From Sediminicola sp963974715 (lineage in GTDB: Bacteria; Bacteroidota; Bacteroidia; Flavobacteriales; Flavobacteriaceae): a stretch of 64,000 bases of DNA. How positions within the stretch are numbered: position 1 is the stretch's first letter; the number at the start of each line of letters is the position of its first letter. The stretch lies in the NCBI GenBank assembly GCA_963974715.1, contig CAXBDK010000009.1, forward strand, positions 186,001 through 250,000, written 5' to 3'. A program made the translations under genes and the position numbers. Shown here piece after piece: positions 43,986 to 51,431 of the stretch. The notes beneath the pieces were generated by a model that did no database searches, was not told where the DNA came from, and was given only the letters and a program-made list of their open reading frames with translations.

Positions 43986-44414
43986 TTAACGACGTTGTAA
44001 ACTAGGGCCAATCCTATTTTGAATATCTCTATCCCAATATGTTCCGACTAAAATTTCCCCCATTAAAAAACCTTCACCTTCAAAAATATCAATGTTATTT
44101 GTATTGGTCCATATTTAACGAAAAACGGTTGCCGTTTCCGGTATTGCCCATATTTCCAAAGTATAAGCCTCTCCGCCATTGTCAAACCAAGTGGAATTAT
44201 AGGTTCCTGCAAAATTCCTTTCTAAGAAGGGTGAGGTTCTATCGGCACTTTCGGTTGAACTGGTGCGTAGGGTATTATTGCAAAATTCACCCGTAAGATT
44301 TCCATTTTGGGTCATTGTTAAATAAAAGCTTCCGATTATCATATAATTTTGATTTAGAATGTTCTTAGTTACAATATAGTGCAAAATCGCAATAGATTTA
44401 CCAGAATTGTGCAC
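43986..44414 (-). pseudogene. Degraded hypothetical gene with in-frame TAA stop
   Basis: The minus-strand frame from 44414 reads GSFYLTMTQNGNLTGEF ... ERNFAGTYNSTWFDNGGEAYTLEIWAIPETATVFR, then TAA at 44115-44117. The same frame goes on without break as IWTNTNNIDIFEGEGFLMGEILVGTYWDRDI to a second stop at 43986. The continuation is of the same character (lipocalin-like or beta-sheet repeats ending in GTYWD), so a single nonsense mutation seems to have split one gene. No good start codon is visible at the 5' end either (only GTG 44414), so the front is probably lost too. Function unknown. Confidence 0.6.
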
Positions 44415-44644
44415 TGTGTAAGAACAAGCCTTTCTAGGTCATTGCAGATAGTGATTTGACGCACCTTTTGGGCAATCTGCTTGGGAAGACCCTACCTATC
44501 CAATAAATTTTGGGAGCGGGGGTTCATTGAACAGTTGTTGAATATGCAAAGGAGTCAAAAGGGTTTGAGGCTAATTTAGGTTAGGTATGTTTTCTGTATA
44601 CTGGCGCCGCAGACGAATCAAACATCCTTCCAACCCAAACTATC

Positions 44645-47600
44645 TTAATCCTTTGGAAATCCAATAATACATGAAGCTATTTTGGTATTAATATTATCAG
44701 AAATAGGGCAATTCTCGTATATATAATCAAGTTCTTCAATTCTTATTTCTATTATTGAAGTCTCTCTTGTAGTTTTTAAACTATTCAGATTGAAAACTTT
44801 CCTTTTGCTTTTATTTTTATTCCTTTTGTTTTCTAAATGGGGAGTTAAAACCTTGAGCCATAATTCCGCCAACATTTCATAATCAACAGATTCTAACTTG
44901 TTCTCGAATAAACCTAGAACTTTTTTCATAGAAGTTTTAACCAAACTATCTAAGCTACGAGATTTGATCTTCCTTTCTAAGATATATTTAGCTACTTCCA
45001 ATGCTCGTCTCTTTTTTGGAGGTAGCAGCTCAATTTCTTTCTCCTTTAAGACCTGCACAAATTTTTTCAATAGATGATCATTCCAAGTGTGTGACTCACT
45101 CACTCCAATGGTTCGCTCTCTAAGTTTATTACATATTTCGGGGAAATCCGTAAAATGATGAAATCCATCATTAACACATTCAATAAAAAACCACTTAGGA
45201 CTCTTTTTCTCGCCACCTCGAAGTGCAAAAAAACACCATTCATGTGAACTTTTTAAGAAGCTCACACGAGTTTTAATAGTTGCGTCTATATTTTTAAAAT
45301 GCTCATAATCATCTTCGCTTAATATTGCATTCTCTCCTTCTTTGAGGTCTATAATGGGCTGAAAGCTATTGTTGATATTTTCCCAAGACGCATCACTTAA
45401 AATATACTCTTCAAATTCCTTGGAAATTTCTTGGATACTTTCTGTTTTCTGAAAATGGCGTGACGTTAATTCTTCCGGAATTTCAAGATTGGAACCAATT
45501 GTATTTTCAACAAAGGAATTTATTTCCACTAATCTCCTATCTCCCTTTAAGGAAAATATTTCACTATCATTTGGCCAAAAAGTAGTTATTTTCGAGTGAC
45601 ATGAATCCATTCTATCTATTCTTCCCAATCTTTGCTCTACTATGCGCAATACACTGGGCATATCCAACAAGAAGACCGCCGAAGCCTTCTGCAAGTCAAC
45701 ACCTTCTGCCATTTTATCAGAACATAGAGCAATTATTCGGTCATCGTTTTCTGATTCTAAATTGAAATTACTGATTACTTTTTCACTCCCATCCTTGCTG
45801 CTTCCTGTGGCCAATAATATTTCTAAATCAGGGTAATTATCTTTAAAAAGTTTTTTAAAATAATTTAAGGTAATAATGGTACTGTCAAAAGCTACGATTT
45901 TAGAATGTTCCTTCAGACTGGATGCCATTAGATGGACTTTTCCCAATTCCCTTTCCCCAGAAAACTCTAATGATAAAGCAGCAATTTTTTTATAATCATC
46001 TACCTCTTCTTTACAGGCGGCTATAAATTTATCTTTTGCGGAATACCATTCGGGCAACAGGTGGGTCTCAAATATGGGATCTATCCTTGGAAGCTTATTG
46101 CGTGCAATCAATCCATTAATACTTTTTACCCGGGCCAGATTATCTTTCTTGTTGCATTTAAATTTAAATTCCTCAAGAGCCTTAGTTGTTCCATATATGT
46201 GTTCATATAATGCCACATGTGAAGATCTGAGTTTTGCCCGTACATTAAATCTTGCCAAAGCCTTGCTAGCATTAAATCTTTTAGCAATGTACTCTTTAAT
46301 TTTTTCCTCATTTGTTAATTCAAAGGACGGTTTTGAAAGCTTTTGAAGATAGGTTATCCCCTTTAGATTACTCGCTATTGAATTTATCCGATCTGCTAGT
46401 TCAATATCCTTTTCATTTTCTAAGGTCTTATAAAATTCCGGTACTTGTTCTGGAAATTTACAGACTTTATTCAGCTTGTTTTTATATTCCTCCGGTTTCT
46501 TATCGATTAGCTTGTTAATCTGTGTTTTTGTCCTACGTACTGTAAATTTGCTGATAAAGTCCTTAAATGTTTTTAAATCCGTCTCATTGATAATGTGTGG
46601 CTTTGCAATCAGCTCAGAATATGTTTGGAAATTTTTATCATCTAAATTATCTAAGTCCAAAAGTTCGACCAACCTTAATAGATCATCGGATTTTTTGCTT
46701 ATTGGAGTGGCCGTTATCAGTAGTTTATAATCCGCACTATTTTCACGTAATGATTTACTTCTAGCCGTTTCAATATTTAAATAGTTATGGGCTTCATCAA
46801 TTGCCAAGATATTTGCGATTTGGAGGTCGTCCAGTGCATCGCTCTTATTTTTAGATTCCTTAACGCTCAATATTCCCATTGAAATTTGAGTATTTGAATT
46901 GTTTGAGAGCTCTCTAAATTCTTTTGCCCATTTGTCTTTTACCAACGGTGGACATACTATTACAGAATTATCTTTAAAGTGCCTCCCATTCTCCCATAAC
47001 CAATGTTTTAATGCCAAAATAATTGCGGCACATTGTTTGGTTTTTCCTGAACCTGTAGGGTCTGCAATCAAAACATTTGAACTTTCTTGCAGGATGGTCA
47101 TGGCTTGGGTCAATCCTTGCCATTGTGTATTCCATAGCCTGGTTTTCTCAATTTTTTGAAAAAGTTCTTTATATTCCAATAACCATTCACCCTCTAAAAT
47201 TTCGGCTATTGCCCTCGCTAGTGCTTCCTTCCAGCTAACTTTCTGTATTAAGGCCTGGAGTAAAGCGATAATTTCTTTATAGTCATTTGCCTCAGAAAAA
47301 AAATTTTCTGCTATTTTTCCAATATCATCGTATTTTTCAAAATGAGAAATCCTTGTTAGTCTAATATTTGCTTCCGATTGTTTTTTTAGTCCATTATTGC
47401 TGAAGTTTGAGGACCCCAATATTGCGGCATTGTCGCTGAAATATATTTTAGCATGTAACTTATCCTTATATTTGAATAGGACAGTCCCATTCTTAATTTT
47501 TTCGATAAGATTTATAATGCTTCCCCCATATAGAATAGACAACCCTTGCTGTAACCAATATTCCTTTATTTCTTTGTCCAGGGGTCGAGAATGATATCTT

Positions 47601-47878
47601 TTTCTTCCTCGGGGATTGGGTTCAAACCCGAGAACAATTTTTACTTTCTTGAGTTTCGGATAGTCGTTATTACCAAATATATCTATTAGGTAGGACAAAG
47701 AGGTGAACCCGGTTATAATCGTAAAGAAAGATGAAGCTTTTAAATCTTCTATAACTACAGTTTCTACACTTCTATTACTCTCTATTAAATTTAATGGGAA
47801 CTCACTATTTGGAGGCCAAATCGACAAAGGCTTAAGCTCTTGGCTGAAGTCAAAATGAAGTTGATTGACATCTGACAT
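44645..47878 (-). CDS. PLD-like nuclease fused to SNF2-type DEAH helicase (defence-associated)
   Basis: 1077 residues. The first ~200 residues are a phospholipase-D-type nuclease half-site: KDKLHAKIYFSDNAAILGSSNFSNNGLKKQSEANIRL, with His142-x-Lys144 and the GSSN (155-158) turn. Then a superfamily 2 helicase: motif I DPTGSGKT (273-280), motif II DEAH (361-364), motif III LLITATP, and motif VI QRLGRIDR (749-756), with the C-terminal ATPase half carrying AEGVDLQKASAVFLLDMP. A ~300-residue C-terminal part is unassigned. PLD nucleases fused to or paired with SNF2 helicases occur in NgoFVII-like restriction and DISARM-type systems. Strongly AT-rich compared with flanking chromosome. On the same strand as, and 447 bp after, the putative restriction gene. 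Confidence 0.85.
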   Translation of the reverse strand: MSDVNQLHFDFSQELKPLSIWPPNSEFPLNLIESNRSVETVVIEDLKASSFFTIITGFTSLSYLIDIFGNNDYPKLKKVKIVLGFEPNPRGRKRYHSRPLDKEIKEYWLQQGLSILYGGSIINLIEKIKNGTVLFKYKDKLHAKIYFSDNAAILGSSNFSNNGLKKQSEANIRLTRISHFEKYDDIGKIAENFFSEANDYKEIIALLQALIQKVSWKEALARAIAEILEGEWLLEYKELFQKIEKTRLWNTQWQGLTQAMTILQESSNVLIADPTGSGKTKQCAAIILALKHWLWENGRHFKDNSVIVCPPLVKDKWAKEFRELSNNSNTQISMGILSVKESKNKSDALDDLQIANILAIDEAHNYLNIETARSKSLRENSADYKLLITATPISKKSDDLLRLVELLDLDNLDDKNFQTYSELIAKPHIINETDLKTFKDFISKFTVRRTKTQINKLIDKKPEEYKNKLNKVCKFPEQVPEFYKTLENEKDIELADRINSIASNLKGITYLQKLSKPSFELTNEEKIKEYIAKRFNASKALARFNVRAKLRSSHVALYEHIYGTTKALEEFKFKCNKKDNLARVKSINGLIARNKLPRIDPIFETHLLPEWYSAKDKFIAACKEEVDDYKKIAALSLEFSGERELGKVHLMASSLKEHSKIVAFDSTIITLNYFKKLFKDNYPDLEILLATGSSKDGSEKVISNFNLESENDDRIIALCSDKMAEGVDLQKASAVFLLDMPSVLRIVEQRLGRIDRMDSCHSKITTFWPNDSEIFSLKGDRRLVEINSFVENTIGSNLEIPEELTSRHFQKTESIQEISKEFEEYILSDASWENINNSFQPIIDLKEGENAILSEDDYEHFKNIDATIKTRVSFLKSSHEWCFFALRGGEKKSPKWFFIECVNDGFHHFTDFPEICNKLRERTIGVSESHTWNDHLLKKFVQVLKEKEIELLPPKKRRALEVAKYILERKIKSRSLDSLVKTSMKKVLGLFENKLESVDYEMLAELWLKVLTPHLENKRNKNKSKRKVFNLNSLKTTRETSIIEIRIEELDYIYENCPISDNINTKIASCIIGFPKD

Positions 47879-48325
47879 TTTGTTTTTAGATCCTAAAAAT
47901 CACTAATATCCTTTTCAATTATTCTATATCTATGCTTAACCTCCTCCCCCCTGTATTAATTTAGTAAATCTTCTTTAGTTAAAAGCACATTTTACCAAGA
48001 ATTTTTAGGAAAGGCTACAAAGCCACGTTTCTATGACCAAGAAGTTTAAAATATAATTTTCATACCTTATATCAATTGTGGCGGTCCCCTAAATAAGGAG
48101 TGCTTTATCCCCTAGCTGCATTTTCCTTTTGCGGGGTACCCTTGGCAATCGGATGAACGTATACAAGATTTCTCCTTGCCTAACACGATATTGGAACAAC
48201 AAGCCTGGTGCTTGTTCGGTATATTCTGTTTTTTTCTATTAATATCTTCAGGCCTGTCAAAGAAGGATATTAGCAAGGGAATTTGTTTACTCTCAATATA
48301 ATCTATTTATACTACTTGAAAATTA
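47879..48325. other. Intergenic 447 bp inside the defence island
   Basis: AT-rich near the helicase start (47880-48060), probably its promoter. An open minus-strand stretch of 65 codons without a start (48306 to the TAG at 48112-48114) reads partly protein-like (LLISFFDRPEDINRKKQN) and could be a relic. No terminator after the upstream gene was recognised. Confidence 0.45.
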
Positions 48326-49072
48326 TTATCCATTTCTTTTGCTTACAGTAATCCATGACTTATCAAATCCTAATGCTTTCAGAATATTTTCTTTGTTCAA
48401 TATTTCAGGTTCTTTAATTCTTATATGTAAACTGTCATTAGGGATTTCCTCAACAATGGTAAATTGTGAGCCATGAGGCTGCCAAGTAAAACGATGTTCA
48501 GTAGTTGATTTCTCTATTCCAACGAGATTGCTATTTTTATTCCATTCCCAAACAAAAAGTTCAGGGTCATATCGGATGGTGTCAAATTCAAATATAACGA
48601 CTTCAGTTAAATCGCTGGATTTTACTAAGACAATTGTTCGTAAATTTTGAAATTTTTCTCTAACCGCGGATACTCGTTCGTTCCATATTTCCAGAACAGA
48701 TTGTCCTACAGTGTTGGGGTCGTGCTCGGTGTCAATAGTATCGCCAAATGAGTATATAGGTGAATTACGCCCCGAAATCAGCCTAACTTTTTTTTGTTTA
48801 GCTGGATTTACGGCCTTGACCGTTTTTGCGCCCCAGGCAGTATTTCCTAGAATGATATCGTCAAGACCTACATTTGATGGTTTCCATTCAGCACCTATGC
48901 AAGTTGCAAATATGGCCTCAAATTCCGATCCTTCCAGAATTGGCTTCCCTTTCGAGGCAAGTAAATAAACTAGTTCCTTTCCTAGGATAAAAGGAAAGTC
49001 TTTATTAAACTGGTTCAACGGAAACGGGGGGAATGACTTATCTACAGTTCGTAGTTTAGGTTTTTTGCTCAT
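48326..49072 (-). CDS. Putative type II restriction endonuclease (unassigned, PD-(D/E)xK-like)
   Basis: 248 residues. The start overlaps the methyltransferase stop by 4 bp (ATGA at 49069-49072), so the two are translationally coupled. Nothing was recognised by name, but the first 90 residues hold a possible nuclease core: EGSEFEAIFATCIGAEWKP, then GLDDIILGNTAWGAKTVK (Asp71/Asp72, a ten-residue gap, and x-x-Lys83). The Glu normally before x-Lys is Gly or Ala here, so the site is non-canonical. Position behind a C5-cytosine methyltransferase is the strongest argument for a cognate nuclease. Alternatives: a specificity or protective subunit. AT-rich like its neighbours. Confidence 0.6.
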   Translation of the reverse strand: MSKKPKLRTVDKSFPPFPLNQFNKDFPFILGKELVYLLASKGKPILEGSEFEAIFATCIGAEWKPSNVGLDDIILGNTAWGAKTVKAVNPAKQKKVRLISGRNSPIYSFGDTIDTEHDPNTVGQSVLEIWNERVSAVREKFQNLRTIVLVKSSDLTEVVIFEFDTIRYDPELFVWEWNKNSNLVGIEKSTTEHRFTWQPHGSQFTIVEEIPNDSLHIRIKEPEILNKENILKALGFDKSWITVSKRNG

Positions 49073-50040
49073 TTGTTATATTCTAATTCATATTCGCTTA
49101 AAACACTAGTCATATCCATAGTCGTAGCAACATACGGCAATAATTTCAAAATGACTGCTTTGACGAGATTAACAGGAACGGCATTGCCTGCCTGTTTTCT
49201 TGCCTGTGTATCATTTGAAAGGATTTTATATGTATCTGGAAATCCTTGTAACCTGAACATTTCTCTCGGTGTTAATCTGCGTTCCCCATCAACAAGTAGA
49301 TAATTATATGATGCTCCCGCACGTAATGCACAAGAGTAAGGGTAGCTACAAATATTTCCTGATTTGTTTTCGTGCCAAATGGAAGGTTTATAGGCTGATT
49401 TGTGACTTTCCTTCCGTTTTTCTTTTATGTATTCAGAAGCAAAATATTTTGTAGCAACTTTTTTTTCTAATATTTCAGACAGTGGTTTGAATGGTTTAAT
49501 TGGAGATGGGAAGGAAAACAATATAGGCTCCCTGTGACCAACTATTACGACACGCTCTCTTTTTTGTGGCAGGCCATAATCCAGAGCATTCAAGACTGTA
49601 TATTGAACGTGATAGCCTAAATCTTGAAGGGTCTTTATAATTACTTTTAATGTTTGTCCACTATTATGGCCTACTAGTTGTTTTACATTTTCAAGAATAA
49701 AAGCTTTCGGTTTCTTCTCTTTTAAAATGTTTGCTATATAAAAAAATAATGTCCCTCTTGTATCATCAAAGCCCTTCATTTGGCCAATGATGCTAAAAGG
49801 TTGACAGGGAAAACCTGCAAATAAAATATCATGGTCCGGGATTGATTTTGGGTCGACTTTTGTAATGTCACCTGCCGGTCTGTGCCCGAAATTATTCTCA
49901 TAACTTTCTTGGCAATATTTATCAATATCTGAGGAAAAAACACATTGGGGAATAAGATCGTTATCTGTACAGGCCTCATCCATAGCCACCCTAAAGCCGC
50001 CAATTCCGCAAAATAAGTCAATAAATTTTATTCTTTCCAT
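49069..50040 (-). CDS. C5-cytosine-specific DNA methyltransferase
   Basis: 323 residues with all main motifs in order: I FIDLFCGIGGFRVAMDEA, IV FAGFPCQPFSIIGQMKGFDDTRG (catalytic Cys79), VI FILENVKQLVGHNSG, VIII QKRERVVIVGH, then a short target-recognition stretch (YKPSIWHENKSGNICSYPYSCALRAGASYNYL), IX RRLTPREMFRLQGFP and X KQAGNAVPVNLV. It transfers a methyl group from SAM to C5 of cytosine. Overlaps the next gene by 4 bp and is preceded 455 bp upstream by an XRE-type regulator, a typical type II modification unit. The target sequence cannot be read from the protein alone. Confidence 0.96.
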   Translation of the reverse strand: MERIKFIDLFCGIGGFRVAMDEACTDNDLIPQCVFSSDIDKYCQESYENNFGHRPAGDITKVDPKSIPDHDILFAGFPCQPFSIIGQMKGFDDTRGTLFFYIANILKEKKPKAFILENVKQLVGHNSGQTLKVIIKTLQDLGYHVQYTVLNALDYGLPQKRERVVIVGHREPILFSFPSPIKPFKPLSEILEKKVATKYFASEYIKEKRKESHKSAYKPSIWHENKSGNICSYPYSCALRAGASYNYLLVDGERRLTPREMFRLQGFPDTYKILSNDTQARKQAGNAVPVNLVKAVILKLLPYVATTMDMTSVLSEYELEYNK

Positions 50041-50495
50041 TATGTTTCATTTTCAAAAAATAAAAATACTAATTTTTTTCGGTTTCTTTCCATCCTTGCT
50101 TTTTTGATGTTACTCGGAGTTGTTATAAATAGGAATCTATTATGAAAGCAGAACTTGTAATTTGAATGCACGGTATTATTTAGCAACTAGGATTAAAACA
50201 GATTATGGCATTTTCGTTAAGATTTAAATCCAACAAAAGTTTTAAAAACAAGTAATTTGTTTCAAACTGTAAGAATCACATCCAAACGGTACCATCTGTT
50301 TTTACCACATCATGGTAGTAATTTTTAAACTGAATTAAATTAAAAAGAAGCAGTTAAAGGCAAACACTTTTGTGTGGCCCATTTAAAGGATGCAAAGGGA
50401 GATTTATTAAGATACTTCTAATAGGGGAGTATTAATGTTATGATTAGGTGAAAATAAAAACCATCACTATGGTGGATTAATATAAAGGGAGTAAT
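50041..50495. other. Intergenic 455 bp between XRE regulator and methyltransferase
   Basis: Very AT-rich, no ORF above 60 codons. Contains the inverted repeat TACCA-CATCA-TGGTA near 50315-50330 and the weak terminator at 50460. Its promoter for the methyltransferase should read to the left, but no clear minus-strand TAnnTTTG was found. The length is large for an R-M leader. Confidence 0.5.
50449..50473 (-). terminator. Weak terminator of the XRE regulator gene
   Basis: On the minus strand ACCAT-AGTG-ATGGT (50473 down to 50460) is followed by TTTTTATTTT. The stem is only 5 bp, so termination may be partial and let the regulator transcript run into the methyltransferase. Confidence 0.35.
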
Positions 50496-50753
50496 TTATT
50501 TTTTATTGAGTTCTTCTTCAATACCTTGGAAAAGTTCACTTACCGTTATTTTCAAACCATAAGAAATTCTCATGAGCGTGCTGATCTTCATTTCTTGATC
50601 CCCTCTCATATATTTGCGCAGATTTTCAACATCCATATCGGCATCATGTGCCACATTTTTCTGCACTAAGGATGTTGTTTTAATAACATTTTTAATCCTC
50701 TTTCCCAGTACGTTAACAACTGGGGGATATTCTGTTTTCTTTTGCTTTTTCAT
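50496..50753 (-). CDS. XRE/Cro-type HTH regulator, probable R-M controller
   Basis: 85 residues: GKRIKNVIKTTSLVQKNVAHDADMDVENLRKYMRGDQEMKISTLMRISYGLKITVSELFQGIEEELN, a compact helix-turn-helix domain of XRE type, with no sensor part. It sits upstream of, and on the same strand as, the methyltransferase and putative restriction gene, as controller (C) proteins do in type II systems. The paired repeats just before its start (50771-50816) look like its own operator. Alternative: a general repressor carried by the island. Confidence 0.8.
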   Translation of the reverse strand: MKKQKKTEYPPVVNVLGKRIKNVIKTTSLVQKNVAHDADMDVENLRKYMRGDQEMKISTLMRISYGLKITVSELFQGIEEELNKK

Positions 50754-50770
50754 TAATATGAAATTATCAC

Positions 50771-50816
50771 AATCAGATTATATGCAAAGGATTGTTTATA
50801 ATCAGGTTGTATATAA
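50771..50816. promoter_or_regulatory. Operator-like direct repeats before the XRE regulator
   Basis: AATCAGATTATATGCAA (from 50771) and AATCAGGTTGTATATAA (from 50800) share 13 of 17 positions and start 29 bp apart. The second copy contains the near-palindrome GGTTGTATATAACC (50805-50818). This pair lies 18-65 bp upstream of the XRE start, where an autoregulatory C-box would be expected. Confidence 0.5.
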
Positions 50817-50854
50817 CCGATTTTTTATTATATTTGTTTAGTTTAATATATTTG
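50807..50854 (+). promoter_or_regulatory. Plus-strand Bacteroidota-type promoter(s)
   Basis: TTG at 50807-50809 is followed after 19 bp by TATATTTG (50829-50836), matching the TTG / TAnnTTTG consensus. A second TATATTTG lies at 50847-50854. They overlap the operator-like repeats and point away from the regulator, toward a ~570-bp stretch with no clear gene and then susC at 51432. Confidence 0.5.
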
Positions 50855-51431
50855 CGATTCTTCTAGGAAAACATTAGAAGCTTTCGCTTTGAGTCTCGGA
50901 TTGAAAACTGGTAATTTTTAGCAACGAGATGATAAGCAGATTGCTCACGACCCGGGCGTGGGCTCTCTTATCGTTGCACGGTATACCAGTACCCCAATCC
51001 GGTAAGTTGAGACCCGCCCTTTTTTGGTTCCGGTGCCCAACGTCCTTCAAAGCCCTTGCCGCTGTTTTTGGGAAGCTTCGCCCTAACCGGACCGCTTATG
51101 AAAGGACCAGCACACAACCCCATGTTACCGCCCCCATGCGCCAAAGCGCAGCGGCGTGGCATTACCGTATTCGACATCCTCTTTAGCAAAAAACCCAAGA
51201 ACCCCATATAGGGTCCTCCACTGTTATGGGCCGTTTGTTCCAAATTCTTCCCCATACGTTTATACGGTTCGCCCATAACCATTCCTTTACTGTCTAGATC
51301 AATCGGATCCTCCGCTATGCGGAGCCGTCCCCTTAGCCCCTGCGGTCTACCGTTCCCATTTTTAGGGCAGGGCAGCGCCTTGCCAAAAAACAGCAGCGTT
51401 GATCGCTACAACTAACCACTCAACTCAAAAT
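50855..51431. other. Long GC-rich leader region (about 580 bp) without a clear gene
   Basis: GC content jumps from the AT-rich island back to chromosomal level at about 50930. Overlapping ORFs exist on both strands (50929-51186 plus, 50968-51282 minus) but neither has protein-like features. A small stem TCCGC-TAT-GCGGA occurs near 51309-51321. Could be an untranslated leader, an RNA, or scar sequence from the insertion of the island. Confidence 0.45.

Noticed and set aside
47605..47640. GGGTTCAAACCCG resembling a tRNA T-arm
   Set aside because: Lies inside the helicase coding sequence and no cloverleaf can be drawn around it.
48112..48306. 65-codon open minus-strand stretch upstream of the helicase gene
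   Set aside because: No start codon of usual type near its beginning and no family recognised; kept only as a possible relic in the intergenic description.
44645..50753. Calling the island a DISARM system outright
   Set aside because: DrmA, DrmB and DrmE were not found; only the PLD, SNF2 and methylase elements are shared.
50968..51282. 104-codon minus-strand ORF between the XRE regulator and susC
   Set aside because: Composition is Gly/Pro/Arg-rich without domain-like pattern, and another ORF overlaps it on the opposite strand; looks like GC-driven open frame.
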